DNA of 64,000 nt from Brevundimonas sp. (GTDB lineage: Bacteria > Pseudomonadota > Alphaproteobacteria > Caulobacterales > Caulobacteraceae), in the NCBI RefSeq assembly GCF_029946145.1, contig NZ_JAQSDY010000006.1, forward strand, positions 1 through 64,000, written 5' to 3'. Numbering within the stretch: position 1 is the stretch's first letter; every line of letters starts with the position of its first letter. The notes under the pieces were generated by a model. It saw only the letters and a list, made by a program, of their open reading frames with translations. It made no database searches and was not told the origin of the DNA. Positions 56,116 to 64,000 of the stretch are shown here, in pieces. A program made the position numbers and the translations under genes.

Positions 56116-57087
56116 TCAGGTCGTCAGAACGATCTTGCCGACATGGCCGCCTGCCTCGAGCGCGAGGTGGGCGGCCGACGCCTGTTCCAGCGGAAATGTC
56201 GCCTCGACCGGCGGCCGCACGGCGCCGGACGCGACCCAGGGCCAGACCCTGGTCTCCACAGCGGCGATCAGTCGGGCCTTTTCGTCCGCGGGCCGGGCCC
56301 GCAGGGTCGAGCCGGTCAGTACGATCCGCTTCATCATGAGCCGAGCCAGATCGATCTGCGCCGTCGAGCCAGAGAGGGTCGCGATCACGACCCAGCGACC
56401 GAACGGCTTGAGAGCCGCCTGGTTGAGGGCGGCGTAGTCGGCGCCGACCATGTCCAGCACCACGTCGGCCCCCCCGAATGCCACGATGGCCGTTTCCATG
56501 TCGTCTGTGAGGGCGTCGAGGCTGAGGTCGGCGCCGAGCCGCAGCGCTGCGGCGGCCTTGTCCGCTCCCCGGGAGGTGGCGATGACCCGGGCCCCGGCCG
56601 CCTTGGCCATCTGGATGGCGGTGACGCCGATGCCGCTGGTCGCGCCGTGGATCAGCAGGGTTTCGCCGGCCTTCAGGGCGCCTGCCTCGAACACGTTGGC
56701 GAAGACGGTGCAGACTGTCTCGGGCAGGGTGGCGGCCTGGATCAGGTCCAGACCGTCGGGGACGGGCAGGGCGTGGCGGGCGTCGACGACCGCGTGATCG
56801 GCATAGCCGCCTCCGCCCAGCAGGGCGCAGACCCTGTCGCCCAGGGACCAGCGGGCCGCGCCATCGCCGATCTGATCCACCTCGCCGGCCACTTCCAGAC
56901 CGAGGATGTCGGAGGCTCCCGGCGGAGCGGGGTAGCGGCCCAGGCGCTGCAGGAGGTCGGGCCGGTTGATCCCGGCGGCCCGAACCCGGATGCGAATCTG
57001 GCCCGGTCCCGCCACGGGATCGGGCCGTTCGGCGAGGATCAGGGCCTCCGCCGGGCCCGCTCCGCCTGCGATCTCAATGACCCGCAT
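56116..57087 (-). CDS. NAD(P)H-quinone oxidoreductase (zinc-independent MDR family)
   Basis: The 323-residue protein has the quinone oxidoreductase layout. The N-terminal GroES-like domain has AAGINRPDLLQRLGRYPAPP and LGLEVAGEVDQIG, and the NADPH fold is LLIHGATSGIGVTAIQMAK (about residue 145). It lacks the catalytic zinc Cys/His set of alcohol dehydrogenases. It reduces quinones or other electrophiles with NADPH. ATG 57087 fits the family; ATG 57096 is an alternative. It diverges from the DUF1192 gene. Confidence 0.9.
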   Translation of the reverse strand: MRVIEIAGGAGPAEALILAERPDPVAGPGQIRIRVRAAGINRPDLLQRLGRYPAPPGASDILGLEVAGEVDQIGDGAARWSLGDRVCALLGGGGYADHAVVDARHALPVPDGLDLIQAATLPETVCTVFANVFEAGALKAGETLLIHGATSGIGVTAIQMAKAAGARVIATSRGADKAAAALRLGADLSLDALTDDMETAIVAFGGADVVLDMVGADYAALNQAALKPFGRWVVIATLSGSTAQIDLARLMMKRIVLTGSTLRARPADEKARLIAAVETRVWPWVASGAVRPPVEATFPLEQASAAHLALEAGGHVGKIVLTT

Positions 57088-57171
57088 TCGCCTCATCCCG
57101 TTCTTGCAATCGTCCGTATCCGGGCGTTGAGATAGGCGGTTGCGTATCCCTTGGCCACGAAGGAGGCGGTG

Positions 57172-57375
57172 ATGTTCGAGGATCTGGAGCCCCGTCCGGC
57201 GCGCGGAGCGCCGCTGATCGCCCTGACGCGCGAGGACCTGGACAGCTATTCGGTCGAGGACCTGAAGCAGCGGATCGCGGGGCTGGAGGCCGAGATCGCC
57301 CGGTCCCGTGCGGCCATCGAGGGCAAGTCGTCGCAACGCAACGCCGCCGACGCCATGTTCAACTTCCGATCCTGA
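57172..57375 (+). CDS. DUF1192 family protein
   Basis: The 67-residue protein has FEDLEPRPARGAPLIALTRED, then a coiled coil (VEDLKQRIAGLEAEIARSR) and the end AADAMFNFRS, which fits DUF1192. The function is unknown; the family is largely alphaproteobacterial. AAGGAGG lies 5 nt before ATG 57172, which fixes the start. rcdA follows 83 nt downstream on the same strand. Confidence 0.8.
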   Translation: MFEDLEPRPARGAPLIALTREDLDSYSVEDLKQRIAGLEAEIARSRAAIEGKSSQRNAADAMFNFRS

Positions 57376-57458
57376 ATCAGGTTGTTGGCACAACCGTTGC
57401 AGTCCGCTGAAGCGCCGCGCGAAACCGTGCCGGTCGTGATACGGATGCGCGCCCCTCT

Positions 57459-57992
57459 ATGAGTTTGACTGACTTCATGCCCACCGACGCCGCCATTCCT
57501 CCGTCCGCCGGCCGCAGCCGGGCCGCCGTGGTCGATGACTTCGCGCGTTCCGAGCTGTTCGACCGCACCTTCCGCGAGGGCATGGAGCTGGTCGAGGACA
57601 CAGCCGCCTATCTGGACGGGGACGGCCGGCGCGAATCCAAGCTGCTGTCGCGGACGACGGCTCTGGCTTACGCCGGGGAGAGCATGAAGCTTACCACGAG
57701 GCTGATGCAGATCGCCTCCTGGCTGCTGGTGCAGCGGGCGGTGCGCGAGGGCGACATGACGTCCCTGGCGGCGTGCGAGCCGCGCTACCGGCTGGCCGAT
57801 CGCAAACCCGAGACCGAACCCAGCGACAGCGAACTGCCGATCGCCCTGGTCGAGTACCTGGTGCGAGCCGAGAAGCTTTACGACCGGGTCCTGCATCTGG
57901 ATCGGCGCATGTATCTGGACGCGCCGGAGGAGGATGCGGTCAATCCGGTGCAGAGCCAGCTGGACCGGCTGACGGCGGCGTTTCGAACCTGA
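57459..57992 (+). CDS. rcdA: Regulator of CtrA degradation RcdA (DUF1465)
   Basis: The 177-residue protein contains YLDGDGRRESKLLSRTTALAY, FREGMELVEDTA and MQIASWLLVQRAVREGDM, the DUF1465 pattern of Caulobacter RcdA. It is a helical adaptor that, with CpdR and PopA, delivers CtrA and other substrates to ClpXP in the cell cycle. The C-terminal disordered tail of Caulobacter RcdA is represented by about 30 residues. Length is in the family range. Confidence 0.85.
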   Translation: MSLTDFMPTDAAIPPSAGRSRAAVVDDFARSELFDRTFREGMELVEDTAAYLDGDGRRESKLLSRTTALAYAGESMKLTTRLMQIASWLLVQRAVREGDMTSLAACEPRYRLADRKPETEPSDSELPIALVEYLVRAEKLYDRVLHLDRRMYLDAPEEDAVNPVQSQLDRLTAAFRT

Positions 57993-57995
57993 ATC

Positions 57996-59552
57996 CTACG
58001 GTCCGACGTCGTTGGCGACGCGGGCGCCGTCATCGACCGCCTTGGGCAGGCTGATGGCGATGCCGAGGGCCTCGGCCAGCTTGGCGTCACGCTCGTAGAC
58101 ATCCTCGCGGAAGGCCACCCGGCCTTGACCGTCGACGAAGGCGGTCCAGTACAGCAGGCGCACGCTGATCTCTCGGCCCGTGGCGATGCGTTTGGTCTCC
58201 CGGGTGTCCTGGGCGGTGTCGAACTGTTCCAGCAGGGCCGGATCGGGCGACAGCAGCAGGCGGGCGAAGTCGACCGCGCCCTGAACCCGGACGCAGCCGT
58301 GCGAGCGCTGGCGCATGGAGAGATTGAAGGCGGCCTTGGACGGGGTGTCGTGCAGGAAGATGGCGTAGCTGTCGCGCAGTTCGAACTTCACGTAGCCCAG
58401 TGCGGCGGTCGGCCCGGCGCGCTGAATTACCGTGCCGTTCGAAATGTACATGTTCTGGCTGGCCAGATAGCCGGGACCGCGAGGCAGGATTTCGTTTCGG
58501 GCGATCGAGGCGGGCACGTACCAGGGCGGATTCGCCACCACCGAGGCGAACGGCTTCTCGAGGCTGGGCGTCTGGTTGGTGGGAGAACCGCAGACGACGC
58601 GGTTGGAGTGAACGGGGCGACCGTCCTTCCAGTAGACCATGATGGCGGCGGCGGTGTTGACCTCGATCCGTTCGGGCGAGACCTCGCGCTTCAGCCAGCG
58701 GCGGCGTTCCAGGTTCAGGGCGATCTGGCGGGCGCGGTCCTCGGCGGAGGCGGACAGGGAGCGCTGGCTGCCCGTGCCGATCCGGCCATCGGCGGTGAGG
58801 CCGTGCCGGACCTGGAAGCCGCGCACGGCTGCCTGGAGCTCGGGGCCGTAGACGATGCCCTGCTCGGTCAAACGCGTGCCGTCGGCCGCGGGCAGGTCGC
58901 CTTCGGCGACGAGGCGCTGGATGAGCGCGGGAATGCGGGCGTCACTGGCGCCCGGCTCGATGGTCGGCCCCTGGCGGAACGAGGGCCAGCCGCCTTCGCG
59001 GATCAACCGGCGATAGCGGACGTAGCCGGCGGACAGGTTCGAATAGCCGATGTCGGTGGGGGCCAGACCTTCGAACCAGTCGACCAGACGGTTCTGGGCC
59101 AGGGCGTCGTTGAGGCCGACGGGCAGGTCGACGCGATTCTTCTGCATCTCCCACAGGTCTTCGACCGTCTCGGGACGCACGCGGCCCTCGGCCAGGACGC
59201 GGGCATAGCCCATGGCGGCCGCCGTGGTGCGCATCTCGGCGTCGTCGGGGTCGGCGGCCAGGGTTTCGAAGTTGAAATAGTCAGTCTGCGACAGGCCATG
59301 ACGCTCGGCACGGCCCGCGGCGGCCTGCAGCGCGCGCAGCCGCTCAGGGTTCCAGACCGGGCGCCAGCCGTTCAGTTCGTAGAAGGCGCGGATATCGGGC
59401 TGGATCCCGGCGGGCAGGCGGGCCAGCTGATCGTTGAACCGGTCGTAAAAGGCGACGGCGCCGGGATCGCGAGTCTGGGCCGAGGCCGCCTGACCCATGG
59501 CGGACGCAAACGCCGTTACGGCCGCGCCCAATCCGAGTTGCCGTCGATTCAT
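57996..59552 (-). CDS. L,D-transpeptidase (YcbB-like)
   Basis: The 518-residue protein has a signal peptide (cut near ASA, residue 25), a scaffold domain, a peptidoglycan-binding domain (about 225-262, GPELQAAVRGFQVRHGLTAD) and a YkuD catalytic domain with His401, His418 and Cys420 in SHGCVRV. It links or trims peptidoglycan peptides through 3-3 bonds in the periplasm. All catalytic residues are present. The frame is open for some 230 codons upstream, but ATG 59552 starts the signal peptide. It converges on rcdA 3 nt apart. Confidence 0.92.
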   Translation of the reverse strand: MNRRQLGLGAAVTAFASAMGQAASAQTRDPGAVAFYDRFNDQLARLPAGIQPDIRAFYELNGWRPVWNPERLRALQAAAGRAERHGLSQTDYFNFETLAADPDDAEMRTTAAAMGYARVLAEGRVRPETVEDLWEMQKNRVDLPVGLNDALAQNRLVDWFEGLAPTDIGYSNLSAGYVRYRRLIREGGWPSFRQGPTIEPGASDARIPALIQRLVAEGDLPAADGTRLTEQGIVYGPELQAAVRGFQVRHGLTADGRIGTGSQRSLSASAEDRARQIALNLERRRWLKREVSPERIEVNTAAAIMVYWKDGRPVHSNRVVCGSPTNQTPSLEKPFASVVANPPWYVPASIARNEILPRGPGYLASQNMYISNGTVIQRAGPTAALGYVKFELRDSYAIFLHDTPSKAAFNLSMRQRSHGCVRVQGAVDFARLLLSPDPALLEQFDTAQDTRETKRIATGREISVRLLYWTAFVDGQGRVAFREDVYERDAKLAEALGIAISLPKAVDDGARVANDVGP

Positions 59553-59649
59553 AGCCAGGATCTCTACGCCCGTTTCGATGCGGGACACCGTGTCCTCGCC
59601 CCCCGAAACAGCCAACGCCTTGATGTTATCGGCGTTCCGGTCAAACAGA

Positions 59650-59677
59650 AAGGCGCCGGTCCGGAGACCGACGCCTT
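59650..59677 (-). terminator. Terminator of rpmE
   Basis: On the minus strand AAGGCG-CGGTC pairs with GACCG-CGCCTT (one mismatch) and is followed by TCTGTTTG. It lies about 50 nt after the rpmE stop. Confidence 0.7.
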
Positions 59678-59728
59678 TGTTGTCATCTTGCCTCGGGGTG
59701 TGGCTGGAAAGCCCGTCCCCGCAGCGGC

Positions 59729-59953
59729 CTACTTCTTGATGAAGCCGGCGAACTTGTTGTTGAAGCGCGAAACGCGGCCGCCGCGGTCCAGCATGTGCTG
59801 GTTGCCGCCGGTCCAGGCCGGGTGGGTCAGCGGATCGATGTCCAGGTTCAGGACGGCGCCTTCCTTCTGGTAGGTCGAGCGCGTCTGATAGGTCGTACCA
59901 TCGGTCATCGTCACGGTGATGAAGTGGTAGTCGGGGTGCGTATCCGCCTTCAT
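59729..59953 (-). CDS. rpmE: 50S ribosomal protein L31
   Basis: The 74-residue protein reads [20 protein letters not shown], then [20 protein letters not shown] and FNNKFAG, as in bacterial L31. The CXXC pair of zinc-binding L31 is absent, so this is the zinc-free (C-minus) form. L31 bridges the two ribosomal subunits. Its leader contains a terminator-like hairpin (60003-60033). Confidence 0.96.
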   Translation of the reverse strand: MKADTHPDYHFITVTMTDGTTYQTRSTYQKEGAVLNLDIDPLTHPAWTGGNQHMLDRGGRVSRFNNKFAGFIKK

Positions 59954-60002
59954 GGTCCTGGTCCGGTCTCTGCGCGATGACGATGCCGACCGTCGGAGCG
60001 CG

Positions 60003-60033
60003 AAAATGAGAAAACCCGCCAGCGAAGGGCGGG
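60003..60033 (-). promoter_or_regulatory. Terminator-like hairpin in the rpmE leader
   Basis: On the minus strand CCCGCC-CTTCGCT-GGCGGG is followed by TTTTCTCATTTT, which looks like an intrinsic terminator. It lies 50 nt before the rpmE start, and no minus-strand gene ends just upstream. It may thus be an attenuator or a structured target for L31. On the plus strand it has no T run. Confidence 0.5.
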
Positions 60034-60046
60034 AATGAGCGGCGGC

Positions 60047-60074
60047 GTTTACACCGGGGGCCGTTCCGGGGCAA
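60047..60074 (-). promoter_or_regulatory. Candidate rpmE promoter
   Basis: On the minus strand TTGCCCC (60074-60068) and GTGTAAAC (60054-60047) are 13 bp apart, similar to Caulobacter housekeeping promoters. Transcription would begin about 10 nt before the leader hairpin. Confidence 0.35.
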
Positions 60075-60086
60075 GAGGCGCGCGCC

Positions 60087-61937
60087 ATGACAGATGCAAC
60101 CGCCTCCGCCGCCGACGCAGCCGACATCCGGGGACGGCCGGGCGCGGGCGCCCTGCTGGTCGAACAGATGGGCGAGGCCGGCGAGCGCCGGGCCAAGCGT
60201 CGGGACATCCGTCCGCTGGCGCGGTTGCTGCCCTACGCCATGCGGCACAAGGGCCACGCCGCCATGGCCGGTGTGTGGCTGATCCTGTCCGCCTCGGCCT
60301 CACTGGCCCTGACGGCTGCGGCCCGGGGCGCGATCGACAACGGTTTCGACAACGGCGGGGCGCAGCTGAACCTGTGGTTCCTGTTGCTGGGCGCCAACGC
60401 CCTGTTTCTCGGTTTCGCGACGGCGATCCGGTATTATTTCGTGACCAAGACCGGCGAGCGCGTCATCGCCGACCTGCGCAAGGGCCTGTTCGAGCGAATC
60501 CTGACGCTGGATCCGGCCTTCTACGCCCGGATGCGGACCGGGGAGGTCCTGTCTCGCCTGACCACCGACATCGCCCTGGTCGAGACCCTGCTGACGACCT
60601 CGGTCTCCTTCGCCCTGCGCAACCTGCTGACCCTGATCGGCGGGACCATCCTGCTGTTCGTCGTCAGTCCGAAGCTGACGGGCCTGGTCCTGCTGGTGGT
60701 GCCCCTGCTGCTGGGCCCTCTGTTCCTTTTCGGGCGTACGGTGCGCAAACTCACCGTCGCCTCGCAGGACCGCTTCGCCAGCGCCGTCGGATTCGCCGGC
60801 GAGAGCGTCGACGCCATCGAGACCGTGCAGGCCTTCGGCCGTGAGCGCAGCGCCATCGCCCGGTTTGGCGACGCCGTCGAGACGGCCTTCGGCATCTCGC
60901 TGACGCGCATGAAGGCCCGCGCCGTCATGACCGCCATGATCATCGTGGTGATGTTCGGCGGCGTAACCCTGGTGCTGTGGCTGGGGGCCCAGGACGTCAT
61001 CGCCGGACGGATGAGCCCGGGCGCGCTGTTGCAGTTCGTGCTGCTGTCGGTGTTCTCGGCCGGGGCCGTCGGGGCGCTCGGCGAGAGCTGGGGCGATGTG
61101 CAGAAGGCCGCCGGCGCCATGGAGCGGATCGACGAGCTGATGCGCAGCGAGGCCGCCATACGGGCGCCGGAGACGCCCGAAGCGCTGCCCGAGCCGCCTA
61201 CGGGCGAGGTGTCGATGGCGGCGGTGCAGTTCGCCTATCCCGGCCGTCCCGACCTGCCGGCGCTGAAAGGATTTTCGCTCACCGTGCGGCCGGGCGAGAC
61301 CGTGGCCCTGGTCGGGCCGTCGGGGGCCGGGAAGAGCACCGTCTTCCGGCTTCTGCTGCGCTTTTACGATCCGCAGGCCGGAGTGGTGTCCGTGGACGGC
61401 GTCGACGTTCGCGCCGCCGATCCCGTGGCCGTCCGCAGCCGTTTCGCCTGGGTTTCGCAGGAGGCCCCGCTGTTCTCCGGCTCGGCCAGCGAGAACATCC
61501 GCTTCGGCCGCGACGCCGCCACGGACGACGAGGTGCGCGCCGCCGCCGAGGAGGCCCAGGCCCTCGGCTTCGTCGAGGCGTTGCCCGAGGGGTTCGATAC
61601 CCCGCTGGGCGAGCGCGGCAAGAGCCTGTCGGGCGGCCAGCGTCAGCGGTTGGCCATCGCCCGGGCCCTGGTCCGCGACGCCCCCATCCTGCTGCTGGAC
61701 GAGGCGACCTCGGCCCTGGACGCCGAGAACGAGCGGCTGGTGCAGGCGGCGCTGGATCAGGCGATGCAGGACCGCACGACCATCGTCATCGCCCACCGGC
61801 TGGCCACGGTGCTGCGGGCCGACCGGATCGTGGTGATGGAGGACGGCAAGGTGGTGCAGGAAGGCACGCACCGGGCGCTGATGGCGCAGGGCGGACTGTA
61901 CGCCAAGCTGGCCGAGCTGCAGTTCCGGGCCGACTAG
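60087..61937 (+). CDS. ABC exporter with fused membrane and ATPase domains
   Basis: The 616-residue protein has an N-terminal polar part of about 45 residues, a six-helix ABC transmembrane domain (about 55-345) and an ATPase domain with Walker [10 protein letters not shown], signature LSGGQRQRL and Walker [13 protein letters not shown]. It is a half-transporter that works as a homodimer; it is closest in layout to MsbA/lipid or multidrug exporters. The substrate is unknown. Its end overlaps the convergent HIT gene by 4 nt. Confidence 0.93.
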   Translation: MTDATASAADAADIRGRPGAGALLVEQMGEAGERRAKRRDIRPLARLLPYAMRHKGHAAMAGVWLILSASASLALTAAARGAIDNGFDNGGAQLNLWFLLLGANALFLGFATAIRYYFVTKTGERVIADLRKGLFERILTLDPAFYARMRTGEVLSRLTTDIALVETLLTTSVSFALRNLLTLIGGTILLFVVSPKLTGLVLLVVPLLLGPLFLFGRTVRKLTVASQDRFASAVGFAGESVDAIETVQAFGRERSAIARFGDAVETAFGISLTRMKARAVMTAMIIVVMFGGVTLVLWLGAQDVIAGRMSPGALLQFVLLSVFSAGAVGALGESWGDVQKAAGAMERIDELMRSEAAIRAPETPEALPEPPTGEVSMAAVQFAYPGRPDLPALKGFSLTVRPGETVALVGPSGAGKSTVFRLLLRFYDPQAGVVSVDGVDVRAADPVAVRSRFAWVSQEAPLFSGSASENIRFGRDAATDDEVRAAAEEAQALGFVEALPEGFDTPLGERGKSLSGGQRQRLAIARALVRDAPILLLDEATSALDAENERLVQAALDQAMQDRTTIVIAHRLATVLRADRIVVMEDGKVVQEGTHRALMAQGGLYAKLAELQFRAD

Positions 61938-62374
61938 GAGTCAAGCGCGGCGGCGATCCGGTCGGCAAGGGCGCGCAGGGTTTCCGTGTCGGCCATGGGG
62001 GCATGGCCGTGTCCTTTCATCGAACGATCCGTCCAGCGCGGGATGATGTGGAAATGCAGGTGGAAGACAGTCTGGCCGCCCGCCTCGCCGTTGAACTGCA
62101 TGATCTGGAGGCCGTCGGGCCGGAGCGCCTTTTCGACCGCGCGGGCGGTGCGCCGGGTCGCTTCGGTCAGGCGGGCGAGCGCGTCGGGTTCGATCTCGAG
62201 CAGGGTGCGGGCGGTGGAGGTTCTGGAGATCAGCAGGACGTGGCCTTCCGACTGGGGGAAGACGTCCATGAAGGCGAGGACGTGGTCGTCCTCCCAAACC
62301 TTCACCGCCGGAATCTCGCCGCGCAGAATTCGGGCGAAGATGTTGTCGGGATCGTAGGGGGCTTTCAGGGTCAT
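61934..62374 (-). CDS. HIT-family nucleotide hydrolase
   Basis: The 146-residue protein has FARILRGEIPAVKVWEDD near the N-terminus and the histidine triad HLHFHIIP (His105, His107, His109). Enzymes of this family split nucleotide phosphoramidates and similar compounds. The layout is that of HinT-like proteins, and all three His are intact. The four Cys of zinc-binding HIT proteins are absent. Confidence 0.9.
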   Translation of the reverse strand: MTLKAPYDPDNIFARILRGEIPAVKVWEDDHVLAFMDVFPQSEGHVLLISRTSTARTLLEIEPDALARLTEATRRTARAVEKALRPDGLQIMQFNGEAGGQTVFHLHFHIIPRWTDRSMKGHGHAPMADTETLRALADRIAAALDS

Positions 62375-62478
62375 GGGAGGCTCCGGGCGGCTTTCAGCGC
62401 AGATTAGCGACGCGGCCCGGACGAGGGGAGCCCCGGCGGTCCTCGGGTGTTAGGGTCGAGGTCAAAAGGGAGTCGGCC

Positions 62479-62838
62479 ATGCTGCGTTTCATCGTCCAGT
62501 TTCTCGTCACCTGCCTGGCCCTGTGGCTGGCGGCCCAGGTCGTGCCGGGCGTCGGGTTCACCGACACCCCGTCGCTGCTGCTGGCGGCGGTGCTGCTGGG
62601 GGTGGCCAACGCCATCGTTCGGCCGATCCTGACGATCCTGACCTTCCCGCTGACGATCATCACCTTCGGCCTGTTCCTGCTGGTGGTGAATGCGGCGGTG
62701 ATCGGCCTGGTGGCGATGCTGCTGGGCGGCTTCGTGGTCGACGGCCTGTGGGCCGGCATCGGCGCGGCCATCGTCACCGGCATCGTCAGCTGGATCGCCG
62801 GCTGGTTCATCGGCGAGGATCCGAGGCGCGACGGCTGA
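62479..62838 (+). CDS. Phage-holin-family (4-TMS) membrane protein
   Basis: The 119-residue protein has four hydrophobic helices and the pattern ALWLAAQVVPGVGF and GVANAIVRPILTILTFPLTI, as in the PF04020 membrane family. Despite the family name, it is widespread on chromosomes and there is no phage gene nearby. AAGGGAG lies 7 nt before ATG. The role is unknown. Confidence 0.85.
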   Translation: MLRFIVQFLVTCLALWLAAQVVPGVGFTDTPSLLLAAVLLGVANAIVRPILTILTFPLTIITFGLFLLVVNAAVIGLVAMLLGGFVVDGLWAGIGAAIVTGIVSWIAGWFIGEDPRRDG

Positions 62839-62842
62839 GACA

Positions 62843-63991
62843 TCAGCCGCCCTTCCGGTAAGGCGACAGCTCCTCGGCCATCAAGGCGATCTCGGCCTCG
62901 ACCGCAGGGCGCTCGCCTTCCAGATACCGGGCCACGGGCTCGCGCAGTGCCGGGTCGGCGATGAAGTGGGCCGAGTAGACCGGGGAGGGCAGGTAGCCGC
63001 GGGCGATCTTGTGCTCGCCCTGGGCCCCGGCCTCGACGCGCGACAGGCCGCGCGAAATGGCGAAGTCGATGGCCTGGTAGTAGCAGAGCTCGAAATGGAG
63101 GAAGGGGACCTCCTCCAGCGCGCCCCACTGACGGCCGTACAGGGCGTCGGCCCCGATCAGGTTCAGGGCGCCGGCGATGGGCGCGCCGTCGCGGAAGGCC
63201 AGCACCAGGGCGATGCGGTCGGCCATGGTCGCGCCGAGGCGGGTGAAGAAGTCGCGCGTCAGATAGGGCCGGCCCCATTTGCGCTCGCCCGTGTCCATGT
63301 AGAAGGCGAAGAAGGCGTCCCAGTGGGCCTCGGTGATGTCGGCCCCGGTGAGGACGCGGATGTCGAGGCCCGCCTGCGCCTCGCGGCGTTCGCGGCGGAT
63401 GGTCTTGCGGCGGTTCGAGGACAGGGCGGCGAGGAAGTCGTCGAAGGTTTCGTAGCCCTTATTGCGCCAGACGTATTGCATGTCCTGACGCTGCAGCAGG
63501 CCGGCCTCGCCCATGGCGTCCCATTCGGGGCGGGTCGGGAAGTTGACGTGCAGGGACGAGACGCCGAGCCGTTCGGTCAGGGCCAGGGCGCCTTGCAGCA
63601 GGGCCTGCCGCACCGCAGCCGCGTCGGCGTCGGGATGGGCGAGGAAGCGCGGGCCGGTGACGGGGGTGAAGGGCACGCCGGCCAGAAGCTTGGGATAGTA
63701 GCGGCCGCCGGCGCGCTCATAGGCGTCGGCCCAGCTGTGGTCGAAGACGTATTCGCCCTGGCTGTTGCCCTTGAGCCAGAGCGGCATGACGCCGATGACG
63801 CGGCCGTTTTCGTCTCGCAGAGACAGGTGGCGGCCGGCCCAGCCCTGACGGGGGACGGCGCTGCCGGAGGCCTCGCAGGCGTCGAGGAAGTCGAAGGAGA
63901 CGAACGGGTCGCCTGAGGCGGACGCGCAGGCGTCCCAGGCGTCGCGGCCTATGTCGGCGACCCGGTCGTGGACGTGGATCTGGAAACTCAA
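62843..63991 (-). CDS. FemAB-like GNAT acyltransferase (possibly partial)
   Basis: The 382-residue reading covers a family (PF04339) with WAGRHLSLRDENGRVIGVMP, SSNRRKTIRRERREA and LYGRQWGALEEVPFLHFELC. The last matches the C-terminal GNAT half of peptidoglycan-biosynthesis-like proteins. The first codon visible that can start is TTG 63991, and the frame stays open to the edge of the window, so the true start may lie beyond it. The substrate is unknown. Confidence 0.8.
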   Translation of the reverse strand: MSFQIHVHDRVADIGRDAWDACASASGDPFVSFDFLDACEASGSAVPRQGWAGRHLSLRDENGRVIGVMPLWLKGNSQGEYVFDHSWADAYERAGGRYYPKLLAGVPFTPVTGPRFLAHPDADAAAVRQALLQGALALTERLGVSSLHVNFPTRPEWDAMGEAGLLQRQDMQYVWRNKGYETFDDFLAALSSNRRKTIRRERREAQAGLDIRVLTGADITEAHWDAFFAFYMDTGERKWGRPYLTRDFFTRLGATMADRIALVLAFRDGAPIAGALNLIGADALYGRQWGALEEVPFLHFELCYYQAIDFAISRGLSRVEAGAQGEHKIARGYLPSPVYSAHFIADPALREPVARYLEGERPAVEAEIALMAEELSPYRKGG

Positions 63992-64000
63992 ATCCGTGCA

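Noticed and set aside
62479..62838. Phage holin gene as a sign of a prophage
   Set aside because: This membrane family is widespread on chromosomes; no integrase, capsid, terminase or att-like repeat is near.

Overview
The window is about 64 kb of high-GC, gene-dense bacterial chromosome. Gene content points to an alphaproteobacterium of the order Caulobacterales, most likely Brevundimonas or a close relative: TrcR (DUF1013), RcdA (DUF1465), COQ9, an aa3-type oxidase subunit IV, a three-part pnt transhydrogenase, a large TonB-dependent receptor and the phoR-pstCAB-phoU-phoB order. The assignment rests on gene families read from the sequence; no search was run. I see no prophage, insertion sequence, CRISPR array or obvious genomic island.

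Layout. 1-3.3 kb: 3' end of tuf with its terminator, a tiny lipoprotein, a CNNM/CorC-type membrane protein, tRNA-Trp, secE and nusG. 3.3-6.3 kb: a TonB-dependent receptor on the minus strand that separates nusG from rplK-rplA (6.8-7.9 kb). 8-13.6 kb: a DUF2059 protein, a small ORF coupled to a Nudix gene, DUF1203, an M3 oligopeptidase, a serine hydrolase and a cytochrome oxidase small subunit. 13.8-18.4 kb: proton-translocating transhydrogenase (pntA1, pntA2, pntB) with four small membrane or secreted proteins interleaved and a lipoprotein at the end. 18.4-21.8 kb: DUF1801, a WYL regulator and a secreted gluzincin-like protein. 21.9-25 kb: a RamB/ScfR-type regulator divergent from isocitrate lyase, with palindromic operator candidates between them. 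25-33 kb: hybrid histidine kinase, M23 peptidase, GDSL autotransporter, a phosphoserine phosphatase/phosphoglycerate dehydrogenase fusion and an SDR enzyme with a membrane tail. 33-39.5 kb: Hsp33, an HEXXH protein, a ChaN-like protein, gamma-glutamyltransferase and two secreted unknowns. 39.4-46 kb: phosphate regulon. 46-48.4 kb: NatAB-like ABC transporter. 48.6-54.6 kb: rpsU, COQ9, a DUF559 nuclease-like gene between inverted repeats, purE-purK, a diguanylate cyclase, two DUF465 proteins and ubiX. 54.6-64 kb: TrcR, a CVNH/crystallin protein, a quinone oxidoreductase, DUF1192, RcdA, an L,D-transpeptidase, rpmE with a terminator-like leader hairpin, an ABC exporter, HIT, a small membrane protein and a FemAB-like acyltransferase at the edge.

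Most genes are housekeeping. The observations I consider most worth following are: five families of paired intergenic repeats that share one architecture (a conserved arm, a hairpin with a variable but often self-complementary stem, a conserved arm); the SerB-SerA fusion; a probable CTG start codon for rpsU; a terminator-like hairpin at the start of the rpmE leader; GTCA-N5-TGAC palindromes in the aceA/regulator spacer; and the secreted CVNH plus beta/gamma-crystallin protein.
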